A DNA stretch of 64,000 nt from Rugamonas brunnea (GCF_014042345.1 NZ_JACEZT010000002.1:62001-126000), one strand, 5' to 3'; counted from the first letter of the stretch, positions 28,722 through 39,073 are shown. The notes: generated from the letters alone by a model not told the origin. Translations and numbers: made by a program.

Positions 28722-29084
28722 ATGAGTGCTGTTGCTGAAGCGCAAGATGTAATCCCGTCGCCTATCAATTTTACCGATAGCGCGGCTGAGAAGGTCGCCC
28801 AGCTGATCGAGGAAGAGGGCAATCCTGACCTGAAACTGCGCGTCTTCGTGCAAGGTGGCGGCTGTTCCGGCTTCCAGTACGGCTTCACGTTCGATGAAAT
28901 CATCAACGAAGACGACACCACCATGATCAAGAACGGCGTCACCCTGCTGATCGACTCGATGAGCTACCAGTACCTGGTGGGCGCGGAAATCGACTACAAG
29001 GATGACCTGGAAGGCGCCCAGTTCGTGATCAAGAACCCGACCGCCAGCTCGACCTGCGGCTGCGGTTCCTCGTTCTCGGTCTGA
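28722..29084 (+). CDS. erpA: Iron-sulfur cluster insertion protein ErpA
   Basis: An A-type carrier that hands [4Fe-4S] clusters to target enzymes. It has 120 residues. The three cluster cysteines are present: [11 protein letters not shown] and STCGCGSSF at the C-terminus. The N-terminus [20 protein letters not shown] matches ErpA rather than IscA. AGGAGT precedes the ATG. It lies 31 bases after the bactofilin gene and has a terminator after it. Confidence 0.96.
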   Translation: MSAVAEAQDVIPSPINFTDSAAEKVAQLIEEEGNPDLKLRVFVQGGGCSGFQYGFTFDEIINEDDTTMIKNGVTLLIDSMSYQYLVGAEIDYKDDLEGAQFVIKNPTASSTCGCGSSFSV

Positions 29085-29136
29085 GTTGCACCCCTGAACG
29101 CACAGCCGCCAGCGCGGCTGTGGCGTCTTCGCATAC

Positions 29137-29175
29137 ACGGCGGACAGCGCAAGCTGCTCCGCCGTTGTTGTTTTT
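29137..29175 (+). terminator. Rho-independent terminator after erpA
   Basis: ACGGCGGACAGC pairs with GCTG-c-TCCGCCGT across a GCAA tetraloop with one bulge, followed by TGTTGTTTTT. A second hairpin (29101-29122) lies just upstream without a T-run. Confidence 0.8.
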
Positions 29176-29249
29176 GGGGACGCCTGCCGCTTGCCGGGGG
29201 TGTCCGCAGCGTGCCGCCTGCCGCTTGCCGGGCGCGCGCGATGGCCGCG

Positions 29250-30347
29250 TCAGCGCGGGTACAGCGCGCCCAGTATCCGTTCCCCCGCCGCACCCGTGAC
29301 GGCAGGCAGGTTGCCGGCCAGCCGCTCGCTAAAGCGGTAACCGAGCCAGGCGAACGCCAGCGCCTCCACCCGGTTCGGCGCCACTCCCAGCGCGTCGGTC
29401 GACGCCACCGTCACTTTGCCGTCCAGCGCAGCCGCCAGCATGCGCAACAGCGTCCCGTTGCAGGCACCGCCACCGCACACGTAGACCGCGTCCGCTTGCG
29501 CGCCGTAGCGCTGGATCGCTTGCGCCAGCGTGACGGCCGTCAATTGCGTCAGCGTTGCTTGCACGTCCGCTTGCGCGGCGCCGGGGAAGGCGGCCAGATG
29601 GGCGTCGAGCCAGTGCATGTGGAACAGGTCGCGCCCCGTGCTCTTGGGGGCTGGCAAGGCGAAGAACGGCTCGGTCAGCATGGCTTGGAGCAGCGGCGTG
29701 ATGACCGTACCGCTGGCGGCCCAGGCACCGTCGGCGTCATACTCCTTGCCCAGGTGGCGAGCAATCCAGCCATCCATCAGCACATTGCCCGGTCCCGTGT
29801 CGAAGCCGGTCACGCTGCCATCGCTGTGCAGCACGCTGATGTTGGCAATGCCGCCGATGTTGGCCACCACACGGGCCTGCCCGGCAAGGCCGAACAAGGC
29901 TTGATGGAAGGCCGGTACCAGCGGCGCGCCCTGGCCGCCGGCCGCGATGTCGCGGCTGCGGAAGTCGGCGATCACGTCGATGCCGCACAGTTCGGCCAGC
30001 AGGGCGGGGTTGTTGGTCTGCCGCGTAAAACCGAGTTCGGGCCGGTGGCGGATGGTCTGGCCATGGACGGCCACCGCGCGCACCGCCGATGGCGCCAGGC
30101 TGGCTTGCGCCAGCAGGTCCGCCACGCAGCGCGCATAGCAGGTCGCCAGTTGATTGGCGGCCAGCGCCTCGCGTTCGATTTCGTCAGGTCCCGCCGCTTG
30201 CAGCGCCATCAGTTCGGCCCGCAGTGCAGGCGGGAACGGCAGGTAGGCGGCCGCCAGCGTGCGGACGGCGCTGCCGTCGAAGTCGGCCAGCGCGCCATCG
30301 ACGCCATCGAGGCTGGTGCCGGACATAAGACCGATGTACAGGGCCAT
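29250..30347 (-). CDS. anmK: Anhydro-N-acetylmuramic acid kinase
   Basis: Opens and phosphorylates 1,6-anhydroMurNAc to MurNAc-6-phosphate in cell-wall recycling. It has 365 residues. The N-terminal ATP-binding motif [18 protein letters not shown], the central [13 protein letters not shown] and [14 protein letters not shown], and the C-terminal VCGGGACN are all present. The ATG at 30347 has AAGGATG before it; an upstream in-frame ATG would add 17 atypical residues. It lies downstream of the M23 peptidase gene on the same strand, so peptidoglycan cleavage and recycling genes are neighbours; a terminator sits between them. Confidence 0.96.
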   Translation of the reverse strand: MALYIGLMSGTSLDGVDGALADFDGSAVRTLAAAYLPFPPALRAELMALQAAGPDEIEREALAANQLATCYARCVADLLAQASLAPSAVRAVAVHGQTIRHRPELGFTRQTNNPALLAELCGIDVIADFRSRDIAAGGQGAPLVPAFHQALFGLAGQARVVANIGGIANISVLHSDGSVTGFDTGPGNVLMDGWIARHLGKEYDADGAWAASGTVITPLLQAMLTEPFFALPAPKSTGRDLFHMHWLDAHLAAFPGAAQADVQATLTQLTAVTLAQAIQRYGAQADAVYVCGGGACNGTLLRMLAAALDGKVTVASTDALGVAPNRVEALAFAWLGYRFSERLAGNLPAVTGAAGERILGALYPR

Positions 30348-30495
30348 GAAGACATCCTTGGAACAGCGGAGTCGGTTCCGGCATGCCGACATGCGCACGT
30401 GTCCGGATGCCGGAACTGACTTCCGGGGTGGTTAAAGCGTGTATTTTGCCTCAGCGCTTGTGTTCCTGCGCGAACAATTGACATCCCGGCCGACG

Positions 30496-30527
30496 AAAAA
30501 AAACAGGCCGCGCTGGCCTGTTTTTTC
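30496..30527. terminator. Bidirectional terminator between the M23 gene and anmK
   Basis: AACAGGCC (30502-30509) pairs with GGCCTGTT (30515-30522) with A-runs on one side and T-runs on the other. On the minus strand it closes the M23 peptidase transcript 18 bases after its stop codon. Confidence 0.88.
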
Positions 30528-30544
30528 GTTGGCGCTGGCCAGCC

Positions 30545-31927
30545 TTACTTGGCGGCCACGCGGGTGCTGCCGGCACCGACCGGCTGCAGCAGCGCGAAGC
30601 GGTGCGACATGTCGGCGGCATAGGCCTTGAAGCGGGCCATCTCGGCGGCCGTCAGCGGCGCCTGGGCTTGCACGTTCAGCTTCGACGGGTCCTTGGCTTC
30701 GCCACCGACGCGGAATTCGTAGTGCAGGTGGGCGCCCGTGGACCAGCCCGTGGTGCCGACATAGCCGATCACGTCACCCTGGCTGACCTTGCTGCCCTTC
30801 TTGATGCCGGGCGCGAAACGGCTCATGTGCGCGTAAGCCGTGGTGTAGTTAGCCCAGTGCTTGAGCACGACCACGTTGCCGTAACCGTTCTGCGTGCCTT
30901 CGAAGTCGACCACGCCATCGCCGGCCGCGCGGATCGGGGTGCCGGTCGGTGCGGGGAAGTCGATGCCCTTGTGCTGTTTCCACTGGCCCGAGATCGGGTG
31001 CACGCGCATGGCGAATCCGGACGAGATACGGCTGAATTCCACGGGCGACTTGAGGAAGGCTTTCTTGAGCGACTTGCCGTCGAAGCTGAAGTAGCCGCCG
31101 CCTTGCTTGCTTTGCGGATCTTCGAACCAGACCGACTGATAGGTGGTGCCGTGGTTGGTGAATTCACCGGCCAGGATGCGGCCCGCGCGCACGAACTCGC
31201 CGTTCTGCCAGAACGTTTCATAGACCACGTTGAAATGGTCGCCGCGCTTCAGGTCACCACGGAAGTCGATGTTGGTCGAGAACATCTCGATGATCTGCTT
31301 GACGATGGAGTCCGGCAGCTTGGCGCCGTCGTCGCTCGAATCGGTGGCCGCGTACAGCGTCGAGGTGATGGTGCGCGCGTGCATCTCGATGCGGCGTTCC
31401 AGCTTGGCCGCTTCTTCCTTGGCCTCGAAGCTGTCGCCCTTGCGGGTGATCGAGATGTTCTTGACCGGCATGTCCTTGCCGTCGACCACGGTCGCCTGCA
31501 GCCATTGCAGGTTGCCTTCGTCGTCCGTCTGCGCTTGCACGCGCTTGCCGGTGGTCAGTTGCATCACGCCGCGCGCTACCTTGTCCTTCTTGATGAAGGT
31601 CTCGGCCGCTTCGTCGTCCACGCCCAGGCGGTTCAGCAGCGCAGCCAGCGTGTCGCCGGCCCGTACTTTTTCCTCATGGATGTAGTGCTCGTTGGTCTGC
31701 TGCTGTTCCAGCGCGGCGATCTGCGTGGACAGGTTGGGCAGGGCCAGTTCCTCGGACACGGATTTCACGGGCAAATCCGCGGCATCCGGTGCCAGCGGCG
31801 CGACGCCGGCCGCACCGAACGCGCACACTGCCAGAAACAGTGCGGAGGCGCTGATGATGCGTGCCTTGCGCGTCGATCCTAGCAGTGTGAACAAGCGTGA
31901 GCTTGTGAATTTGTTTGTAGGGTTCAT
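30545..31927 (-). CDS. M23-family peptidoglycan endopeptidase
   Basis: A 460-residue envelope protein. A cytoplasmic start and a transmembrane or signal segment near 24-42 (IISASALFLAVCAFGAAGV) lead to a LysM/OapA-like domain (KVRAGDTLAALLNRLGV, about 87-120). A second linker domain and a C-terminal M23 domain (about 300-420) follow. The zinc motifs are complete: HKGIDFPAPTGTP and HLHYEFRVGG. It therefore should cut peptide cross-links in the wall, like MepM. It is divergent from tyrS across 156 bases. Confidence 0.94.
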   Translation of the reverse strand: MNPTNKFTSSRLFTLLGSTRKARIISASALFLAVCAFGAAGVAPLAPDAADLPVKSVSEELALPNLSTQIAALEQQQTNEHYIHEEKVRAGDTLAALLNRLGVDDEAAETFIKKDKVARGVMQLTTGKRVQAQTDDEGNLQWLQATVVDGKDMPVKNISITRKGDSFEAKEEAAKLERRIEMHARTITSTLYAATDSSDDGAKLPDSIVKQIIEMFSTNIDFRGDLKRGDHFNVVYETFWQNGEFVRAGRILAGEFTNHGTTYQSVWFEDPQSKQGGGYFSFDGKSLKKAFLKSPVEFSRISSGFAMRVHPISGQWKQHKGIDFPAPTGTPIRAAGDGVVDFEGTQNGYGNVVVLKHWANYTTAYAHMSRFAPGIKKGSKVSQGDVIGYVGTTGWSTGAHLHYEFRVGGEAKDPSKLNVQAQAPLTAAEMARFKAYAADMSHRFALLQPVGAGSTRVAAK

Positions 31928-32083
31928 GCAATCAGTTAAAATTTGCCGCTTGAACTATTCAGGAACGTTTAATTTTTCTTATTCTTTATTCGGTTCGTTT
32001 TCATACGGCAAGATTGATGGGATCGGGCATTATAACAAACTCCTGAGCCAGCCTACCTTTTTCGGAAAATCGTTTACAAACAT

Positions 32084-33340
32084 ATGGATACCTCGTCTGC
32101 ATCGCCTAAGAAGGCACCCGCCCCCGTCCTGCCGCTGTCGGACCGCGTCCAGGAAGCTCTTGCCATCACCAAGCGCGGTGTCGACGAGCTGCTGGTCGAA
32201 AGCGAGTTCGCGCAAAAGCTCGCGCGTTCCGAGCAAAGCGGCGTGCCGCTGCGCGTCAAGCTGGGCCTGGACCCGACCGCGCCCGACCTGCACCTGGGCC
32301 ACACCGTGGTGCTCAACAAGATGCGCCAGTTGCAGGACCTGGGCCATCAGGTGATCTTCCTGATCGGCGACTTCACCTCCATGATCGGCGACCCGTCCGG
32401 CCGCAACGTCACGCGTCCGCCGCTGACCCGCGAGCAGGTCGAGGAAAACGCGATGACCTATTTCAAGCAGGCGTCGCTGGTGCTCGACCCGTCGCGCACC
32501 GAAATCCGCTACAACTCCGAGTGGTGCGATCCGCTGGGCGCACGCGGCATGATCCAACTGGCCTCGCGTTACACGGTGGCACGCATGATGGAGCGCGACG
32601 ATTTCAGCAAACGCTTCAAGAGTGGGACTCCGATTGCGGTCCATGAGTTCCTCTATCCGCTGATGCAGGGTTACGATTCCGTCGCGCTCAAGGCCGACCT
32701 GGAGCTGGGCGGCACCGACCAGAAGTTCAACCTGCTGGTGGGCCGCGAACTGCAGAAGGATTACGACCAGGAACAGCAGTGCATCCTGACCATGCCGCTG
32801 CTGGAAGGCCTGGATGGCGTCGACAAGATGTCCAAGTCCAAGAACAACTACATCGGCATCACGGAACCGGGCAACACCATGTTCGCCAAGCTGATGAGCA
32901 TTTCCGACGTGATGATGTGGCGCTACTACGAGTTGCTGTCGTTCCGCTCGCTGGCTGAACTGGCCCAGCTGAAACAGGAAGTGGCCGACGGCAAGAACCC
33001 GCGCGACGCGAAAGTGGCGCTGGCGCAGGAGATCGTGACCCGCTTCCATTCGCAGCAGGCGGCCGAGGAGGCGCTGGCCGATTTCGTCAACCGTTCCAAG
33101 GGCGGCATCCCGGACGACGTGCCGGAAGTGGCGCTGTCCGGCGCGCCGGTCGGCATCGCCCAGTTGCTCAAGCAGGCCGGCCTGTGCCCGTCCACGTCGG
33201 AAGCGATGCGCATGGTCGACCAGGGCGGTGTGCGCCTCGATGGCACCGTGATCAGCGACAAAGCCGTCAAGATCGAAGCCGGCACCTTCGTGCTGCAAGT
33301 GGGCAAGCGCAAGTTCGCGCGCGTCACGCTGAGCGCATGA
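32084..33340 (+). CDS. tyrS: Tyrosyl-tRNA synthetase
   Basis: Charges tRNA-Tyr. It has 418 residues. The class I signatures are HLGHT (in [14 protein letters not shown]) and KMSKSKNN; a C-terminal S4 RNA-binding domain occupies about residues 350-418 ([20 protein letters not shown]). The ATG at 32084 yields [20 protein letters not shown], with a short variable N-terminus. It overlaps dtd by ATGA. The pairing of a tyrosyl-tRNA synthetase with dtd is sensible, because that deacylase was first described as acting on D-Tyr-tRNA. Confidence 0.98.
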   Translation: MDTSSASPKKAPAPVLPLSDRVQEALAITKRGVDELLVESEFAQKLARSEQSGVPLRVKLGLDPTAPDLHLGHTVVLNKMRQLQDLGHQVIFLIGDFTSMIGDPSGRNVTRPPLTREQVEENAMTYFKQASLVLDPSRTEIRYNSEWCDPLGARGMIQLASRYTVARMMERDDFSKRFKSGTPIAVHEFLYPLMQGYDSVALKADLELGGTDQKFNLLVGRELQKDYDQEQQCILTMPLLEGLDGVDKMSKSKNNYIGITEPGNTMFAKLMSISDVMMWRYYELLSFRSLAELAQLKQEVADGKNPRDAKVALAQEIVTRFHSQQAAEEALADFVNRSKGGIPDDVPEVALSGAPVGIAQLLKQAGLCPSTSEAMRMVDQGGVRLDGTVISDKAVKIEAGTFVLQVGKRKFARVTLSA

Positions 33341-33783
33341 TCGCACTGCTGCAACGGGTCACGCGCGCCAATGTGGTGGTGGAGGGCGCCGTCATCGGCG
33401 CCATCGACGCCGGCTTGATGGTGCTGGTGTGCGCCGAGCGGGGCGACACCGAACGCGAAGCGGACGCGCTGCTGACCAAGCTGCTCGGCTACCGCGTGTT
33501 CGCCGATGCGGCCGGCAAGATGAACCTGAGCGTGACGGACGTGGCCGGCGGCCTGCTGCTGGTGCCCCAGTTCACGCTGGCGGCCGACACCAAATCCGGC
33601 AGCAGGCCTTCGTTCACGCCAGCCGCCAGTCCGGAGGACGGCCGCCGCCTGTTCGACCATTTCGTGGCCCAGGCCCGCGCCCGCCATCCGGTGGTGGCCA
33701 CCGGCCAGTTCGGCGCCGACATGCAAGTGTCGCTGACGAACGACGGTCCGGTCACGTTCTGGCTGCAAACTTCGCCCAAATAG
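33337..33783 (+). CDS. dtd: D-aminoacyl-tRNA deacylase
   Basis: Removes D-amino acids and glycine wrongly attached to tRNAs. It has 148 residues. The Gly-cisPro motif NDGPVTFWL near the C-terminus is present. The other family motif, usually SQFTLA, reads PQFTLA here; I recall this Pro form from other Burkholderiales and do not take it as loss of function. The start overlaps the tyrS stop (ATGA), implying coupled translation. Confidence 0.96.
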   Translation: MIALLQRVTRANVVVEGAVIGAIDAGLMVLVCAERGDTEREADALLTKLLGYRVFADAAGKMNLSVTDVAGGLLLVPQFTLAADTKSGSRPSFTPAASPEDGRRLFDHFVAQARARHPVVATGQFGADMQVSLTNDGPVTFWLQTSPK

Positions 33784-33854
33784 TATGATGGTTTGCGTGC
33801 GCTCAACGCCGCGCGCAAATCTGGCCAGAACATGGAGAGCGGAGCGGGGGAGCG

Positions 33855-34514
33855 ATGAGACTGTGGAGTGAAACATTCCGCGACGGCGGCGCCATCCCTG
33901 CCGGCTGCGCGTTCGCCGCCATCGATCCCGCCAGCCGGGTGCGCCTGTCCGATAACCGCCATCCCCACCTGGCCTGGGACGAGGTGCCGGCCGGCACCGA
34001 GTCGCTGGTGTTGTTCTGCATCGACGGCGACGCGCCCCTGGATGGCGGCGACGTCAACCAGGAAGGCCGCAGTCTGCCGGCCACGCTGCCGCGCGGCGAC
34101 TTCTTCCACTGGACCCTGATCGACCTGCCGCCCACCGTGCGCGCGCTGCCCGAGGGTGCGCTGGCGTCCGGCGTGGTGGCGCATGGCAAGCCGGGACCCG
34201 GCGTGACGCTGACGGCCAATGGCGCCACCCATGCGCTGCGCCAGGGCATCAACGACTACACGGCCTGGTTCGCGCACGACCCGGACATGGCCGGCGACTA
34301 TTACGGGTATGATGGCCCCTGTCCGCCGTGGAACGACGAGCGCCTGCACCATTACATCTTCCGCATTTATGCGCTCGATGTGCCCAGGCTGGGGCTGGAA
34401 GGGCGCTTTACCGGCCCCGAAGCGTACGCGGCGCTCCACGGCCACATAATTGATGAAGCACAATTGATCGGCACTTATACCCTCAACCCGGCGCTGGTGC
34501 CCCCTCATAAATAA
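33855..34514 (+). CDS. YbhB/YbcL-type phosphatidylethanolamine-binding protein
   Basis: A 219-residue PEBP (Raf kinase inhibitor-like) family protein with no signal peptide. The ligand-pocket motifs are recognisable: PHLAWDEVP, CIDGDAPLDGG and FFHWTLIDLPP, and CPPWNDERLHHYIFRIYALD. It is larger than E. coli YbhB (about 160 residues) because of an insertion near 120-160 (GVTLTANGATHALRQGIND). Bacterial PEBPs have no settled function. The histidine phosphatase gene follows after 6 bases and is probably cotranscribed. Confidence 0.88.
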   Translation: MRLWSETFRDGGAIPAGCAFAAIDPASRVRLSDNRHPHLAWDEVPAGTESLVLFCIDGDAPLDGGDVNQEGRSLPATLPRGDFFHWTLIDLPPTVRALPEGALASGVVAHGKPGPGVTLTANGATHALRQGINDYTAWFAHDPDMAGDYYGYDGPCPPWNDERLHHYIFRIYALDVPRLGLEGRFTGPEAYAALHGHIIDEAQLIGTYTLNPALVPPHK

Positions 34515-34520
34515 AATTGC

Positions 34521-35168
34521 ATGAAACATACGACTATTTTGCTGATTCGCCACGGCGAAACGGCCTGGAACGCCGCGCGCCGCTTGCAGGGCCACACCGA
34601 TATCGCGCTGAACGAGGAAGGCGAGCGTCAGGCTGAAGCGCTGGGCCGCGCGCTGGCCGGCGAACGGCTGGATGCCATCATCGCCAGCGACCTCGAACGC
34701 GCCGTGCAGACGGCCCATGCCGTGGCCGGCCAGCACGGCATGCCCGTGCACACCGACCCCGGCCTGCGCGAACGCTGCTACGGCGTGTTCGAAGGCATGC
34801 TGTACGCCGAGATCGCCGAGCGTTACCCGGCCGACTATGCGCTGTGGCAGGCGCGCGATGTGGATGCCGTGATGCCGGGCGGCGCCCGTCCGGCCGAAAG
34901 TTTCCGCCAGTTCTACCGCCGCGCCATCGGCGGCATCGCCCACTGGGCCGGCCGCCATCCGGGCCAGACCATCGCCGTGGTGGCCCATGGCGGCGTGCTC
35001 GAATGCGCCTACCGGGAAGCGGTCGGCATGACGCTCGACAGCCCGCGCGACTTCCAGGTCAAGAACGCCAGCGTCAACCGGTTCACCTACGGCGACGGCA
35101 AGCTGACCCTGGCCAGCTGGGGCGAAGTGGACCACCTGAGCCCCGCCGCCCTCGACGAATTGAGCTGA
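34521..35168 (+). CDS. Histidine phosphatase family protein (GpmB/CobC type)
   Basis: A 215-residue phosphatase of the phosphoglycerate mutase-like superfamily. The catalytic His lies in LLIRHGETAWNAARRLQGH, the second catalytic His in VVAHGGVLECAYRE, and the Arg/Glu pocket in SDLERAVQTA and LRERCYGVFEGM. Such enzymes include CobC, GpmB-like phosphatases and glucosyl-3-phosphoglycerate phosphatases; sequence alone does not choose among them. No cobalamin genes are nearby. It lies 6 bases after the PEBP gene. Confidence 0.9.
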   Translation: MKHTTILLIRHGETAWNAARRLQGHTDIALNEEGERQAEALGRALAGERLDAIIASDLERAVQTAHAVAGQHGMPVHTDPGLRERCYGVFEGMLYAEIAERYPADYALWQARDVDAVMPGGARPAESFRQFYRRAIGGIAHWAGRHPGQTIAVVAHGGVLECAYREAVGMTLDSPRDFQVKNASVNRFTYGDGKLTLASWGEVDHLSPAALDELS

Positions 35169-35315
35169 ACGCGCGTGCTAAATTTTCCACGCCAGCAATA
35201 CTAATTCGCGTCTGTCAAGCGCCTGGACAACAGTTCTGTTGAAAAATAGTGCTTATAAATTGAGCAGTCCTTCGGTTAAAATAGAAGGTTCCTTGTTCCC
35301 GTTCAGGCAAGTCCA

Positions 35316-36332
35316 GTGCAAATCGGCCCTTATTTATTGCGTAACAATGTATTCGTCGCCCCCATGGCGGGTGTGACGGATCGTCCGTTCCGGCAGCTGT
35401 GCAAGCAGCTCGGCGCGGGCTACGCGGTATCCGAGATGGCCGCCTCCAATCCGCGGCTGTGGGCCACGGAAAAGAGTTCGCGCCGGATCGACCATGCGGG
35501 GGAAATGGAACCGAAGGCGGTGCAGATCGCCGGCGCCGATCCCCAGGACCTGGCCGACTGCGCCCGCTTCAACGTCGAGCGCGGCGCCCAGATCATCGAC
35601 ATCAACATGGGCTGTCCCGTGAAAAAGGTGTGCAACAGCTGGTGCGGTTCGGCCCTGTTGCAGGACGAGGCGCTGGTCAAGGAGATCCTGCATGCCGTGG
35701 TGGGCGCGGTGGACGTGCCCGTCACGCTGAAGTTCCGCACTGGCTGGAACCGCGCCAACAAGAACGCGCTGACCATCGCCCGCATCGCCGAGGACGCCGG
35801 GATCGCCATGCTGACCTTGCATGGCCGCACCCGCGCCGACGGCTACAAGGGCGACGCCGAGTACGACACCATCGCCGCCGTCAAGCGGGCCGTGGCCATT
35901 CCCGTGGTGGCCAACGGCGACATCACCTCCCCGGAAAAAGCCCGCTACGTGCTGGACCAGACCGGCGCCGACGCCATCATGGTCGGCCGCGCGGCCCAGG
36001 GCCGGCCCTGGATCTTCCGCGAAATCGACCATTATCTGCGCACCGGCAAGCACTTGCCGGCGCCTTACGTGGACGAAGTGCGGACGCTGATGGACGAACA
36101 TTTGCGGGCCCACTACGCGTTCTACGGCGAATACCTGGGCGTGCGCACGGCCCGGAAGCATATCGGCTGGTATGTGCGCGACCTGGAGGGCGGCGAAGCG
36201 TTCCGCCAGCAAATGAACTTGCTGGAGTCGACGGACGCGCAGTTGCAAGCCGTCGACCAGTTCTTTGAATCGCAGTGGCGTTTTGGCGAGCGGTTACAAT
36301 ACCGCCTCCCGGAACCAGCGGAGGCCGCATAA
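35316..36332 (+). CDS. dusB: tRNA-dihydrouridine synthase B
   Basis: Reduces U17 of tRNAs to dihydrouridine with FMN and NADPH. It has 338 residues. The FMN barrel begins IGPYLLRNNVFVAPMAGVTD; the catalytic Cys lies in NMGCPVKKVCN, and HGRTRADGYKG and IMVGRAAQGRPW match the family. The start is the GTG at 35316; the first downstream ATG would delete part of the barrel. It precedes fis, the classical dusB-fis operon, where it is the upstream cistron. Confidence 0.96.
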   Translation: MQIGPYLLRNNVFVAPMAGVTDRPFRQLCKQLGAGYAVSEMAASNPRLWATEKSSRRIDHAGEMEPKAVQIAGADPQDLADCARFNVERGAQIIDINMGCPVKKVCNSWCGSALLQDEALVKEILHAVVGAVDVPVTLKFRTGWNRANKNALTIARIAEDAGIAMLTLHGRTRADGYKGDAEYDTIAAVKRAVAIPVVANGDITSPEKARYVLDQTGADAIMVGRAAQGRPWIFREIDHYLRTGKHLPAPYVDEVRTLMDEHLRAHYAFYGEYLGVRTARKHIGWYVRDLEGGEAFRQQMNLLESTDAQLQAVDQFFESQWRFGERLQYRLPEPAEAA

Positions 36333-36439
36333 CGGTCCTCCGTAGCTTCAAACAAGGTAGAAAAAAAAGGGCAAACGCTGCTGCCGCGTGATCCGCGACA
36401 ACGGCGTCATAACAGATCAATTAGCCGAACGGTAACAAA

Positions 36440-36673
36440 ATGAGCAAAGAAAGCATCCAGGAAGTGGTCCAGAAAAGCCTTGAAGATTACTTCAACGACC
36501 TGGGCGAGCAACAAGCATCGAATATCTACGACATGGTCGTGCTGACCGTGGAAAAGCCCATCCTCGAAGTCGTGATGACGCGCGCCGACGGCAACCAGTC
36601 GCACGCCGCGCAAATGCTGGGCATCAACCGCAACACCCTGCGCAAGAAACTGCAAGAGCACGGCCTGCTGTAA
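36440..36673 (+). CDS. fis: DNA-binding protein Fis
   Basis: A nucleoid protein that bends DNA and activates rRNA promoters. It has 77 residues, the short betaproteobacterial form compared with 98 in E. coli. The C-terminal helix-turn-helix (GNQSHAAQMLGINRNTLRKK) is complete, while the N-terminal beta-hairpin arm needed for Hin invertase activation is shortened. It follows dusB after 107 bases on the same strand. Confidence 0.97.
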   Translation: MSKESIQEVVQKSLEDYFNDLGEQQASNIYDMVVLTVEKPILEVVMTRADGNQSHAAQMLGINRNTLRKKLQEHGLL

Positions 36674-36763
36674 GCGCGCGCGACCTTCCGGCACCTGGGT
36701 GGCTGTGGATGGCCGCCGGCGCCGGGGCCTGAACCAAGAATACTCAACCAATTAGCCATAGCC

Positions 36764-38350
36764 ATGATTAAACAAGCACTCATCTCCGTATCCGACAAGA
36801 CCGGCGTCCTGGACTTCGCCCGCGCCCTGGCGGCCATGGGCGTCAACCTGCTGTCGACCGGCGGCACCGCCAAACTGCTGGCCGACAACGGCCTGGCCGT
36901 GACCGAGGTGGCCGACTACACCGGCTTCCCGGAGATGCTGGACGGCCGCGTGAAAACGCTGCACCCGAAAGTGCACGGCGGCATCCTGGCCCGTCGCGAT
37001 TTCCCTGAGCACATGGCCAAGCTGGAAGAGCACAACATGCCGACCATCGACATGGTGGTGGTCAACCTGTACCCGTTCCAGGCCACGGTGGCCAAGGATA
37101 GCTGCACGCTGGAAGACGCGATCGAGAACATCGACATCGGCGGCCCCACCATGCTGCGCTCGGCCGCCAAGAACCACAAGGACGTGGTGGTGATCTGCGA
37201 CCCGGCCGACTACGGCGTGGTACTGGCGGAAATGAAGGGCACCGGCGGCGCCTCCGGCCAGGTCAGCTACGACACCCGCTTCAAGCTGGCCACCAAGGTC
37301 TACGCCCACACGGCCCAGTACGACGGCGCCATCACCAACTACCTGACCAGCCTGGGCGCCGACAAGGCCCACGCCACCCGCGCCGCCTACCCGCAAACGC
37401 TGAACGTCGCGTTCGAGAAAGTGCAGGACATGCGCTACGGCGAGAACCCGCACCAGAGCGCCGCCTTCTACCGCGACCTGCAACCGTCGGCCGGCGCGCT
37501 GGCCAACTACCGCCAGCTGCAAGGCAAGGAACTGTCGTACAACAACATCGCCGACGCCGACGCGGCCTGGGAATGCGTGAAGAGCCTGGGCGGCTTCGAC
37601 CAGAGCGCCGCCTGCGTGATCGTCAAGCACGCCAACCCGTGCGGCGTGGCGCTGGGCGCCAACGCGGTCGATGCCTACAAGCGCGCGCTGCAGACCGACC
37701 CGACCTCGGCCTTCGGCGGCATCATCGCCTTCAACACGGAAGTGGACGGCGTGGCCGCCACCGAGCTGGCCAAGCTGTTCGTGGAAGTGCTGATCGCGCC
37801 GTCGTTCACGGCGGAAGCGCTGCAGATCCTGTCGGCCAAGCAGAACGTGCGCCTGCTGGAAATCCCGTTGGGCAACGGCATCAACGCGATGGACTTCAAG
37901 CGCGTGGGCGGCGGCCTGCTGGTGCAGTCGGCCGATGCCAAGAACGTGCTGGTGGGCGACCTGAAAGTGGTGACCAAGCTCCAGCCTACCCAGCAGCAGC
38001 TGCAGGACATGATGTTCGCGTGGCGCGTGGCCAAGTACGTCAAGTCGAACGCGATCGTGTTCTGCGGTAACAATATGACGCTGGGCGTGGGCGCCGGCCA
38101 GATGAGCCGTATCGACTCGGCCCGTATCGCCTCGATCAAGGCGCAGAACGCCGGCCTGTCGCTGACCAATTCGGTGGTGGCGTCGGACGCCTTCTTCCCG
38201 TTCCGCGACGGCCTCGACGTGGTGGTGGACGCGGGCGCGAACTGCGTGATCCATCCGGGCGGTTCGATGCGCGACCAGGAAGTGATCGACGCGGCCGACG
38301 AGCGCGGCGTGGTCATGGTTTACACCGGCACCCGTCACTTCCGCCATTAA
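36764..38350 (+). CDS. purH: Bifunctional AICAR transformylase / IMP cyclohydrolase
   Basis: The last two steps of de novo purine synthesis. It has 528 residues. The N-terminal MGS-like cyclohydrolase domain ([30 protein letters not shown]) spans about 1-150. The C-terminal transformylase spans about 200-528 with [15 protein letters not shown] and ending in RHFRH. The ATG at 36764 follows AGCCATAGCC, a weak ribosome site. A large hairpin terminator follows it, so it is separate from ruvC despite the short gap. Confidence 0.98.
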   Translation: MIKQALISVSDKTGVLDFARALAAMGVNLLSTGGTAKLLADNGLAVTEVADYTGFPEMLDGRVKTLHPKVHGGILARRDFPEHMAKLEEHNMPTIDMVVVNLYPFQATVAKDSCTLEDAIENIDIGGPTMLRSAAKNHKDVVVICDPADYGVVLAEMKGTGGASGQVSYDTRFKLATKVYAHTAQYDGAITNYLTSLGADKAHATRAAYPQTLNVAFEKVQDMRYGENPHQSAAFYRDLQPSAGALANYRQLQGKELSYNNIADADAAWECVKSLGGFDQSAACVIVKHANPCGVALGANAVDAYKRALQTDPTSAFGGIIAFNTEVDGVAATELAKLFVEVLIAPSFTAEALQILSAKQNVRLLEIPLGNGINAMDFKRVGGGLLVQSADAKNVLVGDLKVVTKLQPTQQQLQDMMFAWRVAKYVKSNAIVFCGNNMTLGVGAGQMSRIDSARIASIKAQNAGLSLTNSVVASDAFFPFRDGLDVVVDAGANCVIHPGGSMRDQEVIDAADERGVVMVYTGTRHFRH

Positions 38351-38394
38351 GCATTTCCGCCGTCAGGCGTTAAGCTAAAAACGGCGTTGCTTCT

Positions 38395-38433
38395 ACAGTG
38401 CGGCGGACCAGCGTGGTCCGCCGCACTGTTTTT
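38395..38433 (+). terminator. Strong terminator after purH
   Basis: A perfect 16-bp stem (38395-38410 with 38414-38429) around a GCG loop, followed by Ts. Its 3' end overlaps the LexA-type box of ruvC, so purH termination and ruvC repression share bases. Confidence 0.93.
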
Positions 38434-38441
38434 ATATACAG
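38426..38441. promoter_or_regulatory. LexA (SOS) box upstream of ruvC
   Basis: CTGTTTTTATATACAG fits CTGT-N8-ACAG exactly with an all-AT centre. It covers the -35 region of a promoter whose -10 is TACAAT (38459-38464), 17 bases further on. That -10 ends six bases before the ruvC ATG, predicting a leaderless or nearly leaderless mRNA. ruvAB is SOS-controlled in E. coli; here ruvC is the promoter-proximal gene. Confidence 0.75.
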
Positions 38442-38470
38442 CATTCAATTTTCCCGGTTACAATCCGGGG

Positions 38471-39043
38471 ATGATTATTCTCGGTATCGACCCTGGCTTG
38501 CGCACGACCGGCTTTGGCGTCATCCACAAGCAGGGCGCGAAGCTGCGCTACATCGCCTCGGGCACCATCAAGAGCGGCGAGGGCGATCTGCCCACGCGGC
38601 TCAAGGTGATCCTGGACGGCGTGGGCCAGGTGGCCCGGCAGTACCAGCCCGATAGCGCCGCCATCGAGCAAGTCTTCGTCAACGTCAATCCCCAATCGAC
38701 CTTGTTGCTGGGCCAGGCTCGCGGCGCCGCCATCTGCGCACTGGTGACGGCCGAGCTGGCCGTGGCCGAGTATTCGCCGACCCAGGTCAAGCAGGCCGTG
38801 GTCGGCACGGGCCGGGCCGTCAAGGCCCAGGTGCAGGCCATGGTGGCGCGGCTGCTGGCGTTGCCCGGCCTGCCCGGCACGGACGCGGCCGACGCGCTGG
38901 GCGTGGCCATCTGCCATGCCCACAGCCGCGAAACGCTGAGCCTGATCGCCGGCGCCGGTGCGGGCAGTGCCGCCGTCGTCGCCGCCGGCCTGCCAGGGCC
39001 GCTGGCGGGACTGCGGGTGCGGCGTGGCCGGCTGGTCGGTTAA
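38471..39043 (+). CDS. ruvC: Holliday junction resolvase RuvC
   Basis: Cuts Holliday junctions together with RuvAB. It has 190 residues. The catalytic acidic residues are in [16 protein letters not shown] (Asp7), AIEQVFV (Glu), and [17 protein letters not shown] near 140. The last 25 residues ([16 protein letters not shown]) form an Ala/Gly tail absent from the E. coli protein. It is followed by ruvA after 30 bases and then ruvB, giving the order ruvC-ruvA-ruvB. An SOS box lies before it. Confidence 0.97.
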   Translation: MIILGIDPGLRTTGFGVIHKQGAKLRYIASGTIKSGEGDLPTRLKVILDGVGQVARQYQPDSAAIEQVFVNVNPQSTLLLGQARGAAICALVTAELAVAEYSPTQVKQAVVGTGRAVKAQVQAMVARLLALPGLPGTDAADALGVAICHAHSRETLSLIAGAGAGSAAVVAAGLPGPLAGLRVRRGRLVG

Positions 39044-39073
39044 TTCCCTCATTAATACCAAAAAGGGTTCAAA

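Noticed and set aside
33337..33783. Loss of function in Dtd because SQFTLA reads PQFTLA
   Set aside because: The Gly-cisPro motif is intact and I recall this Pro form from other Burkholderiales, so it seems a lineage variant.
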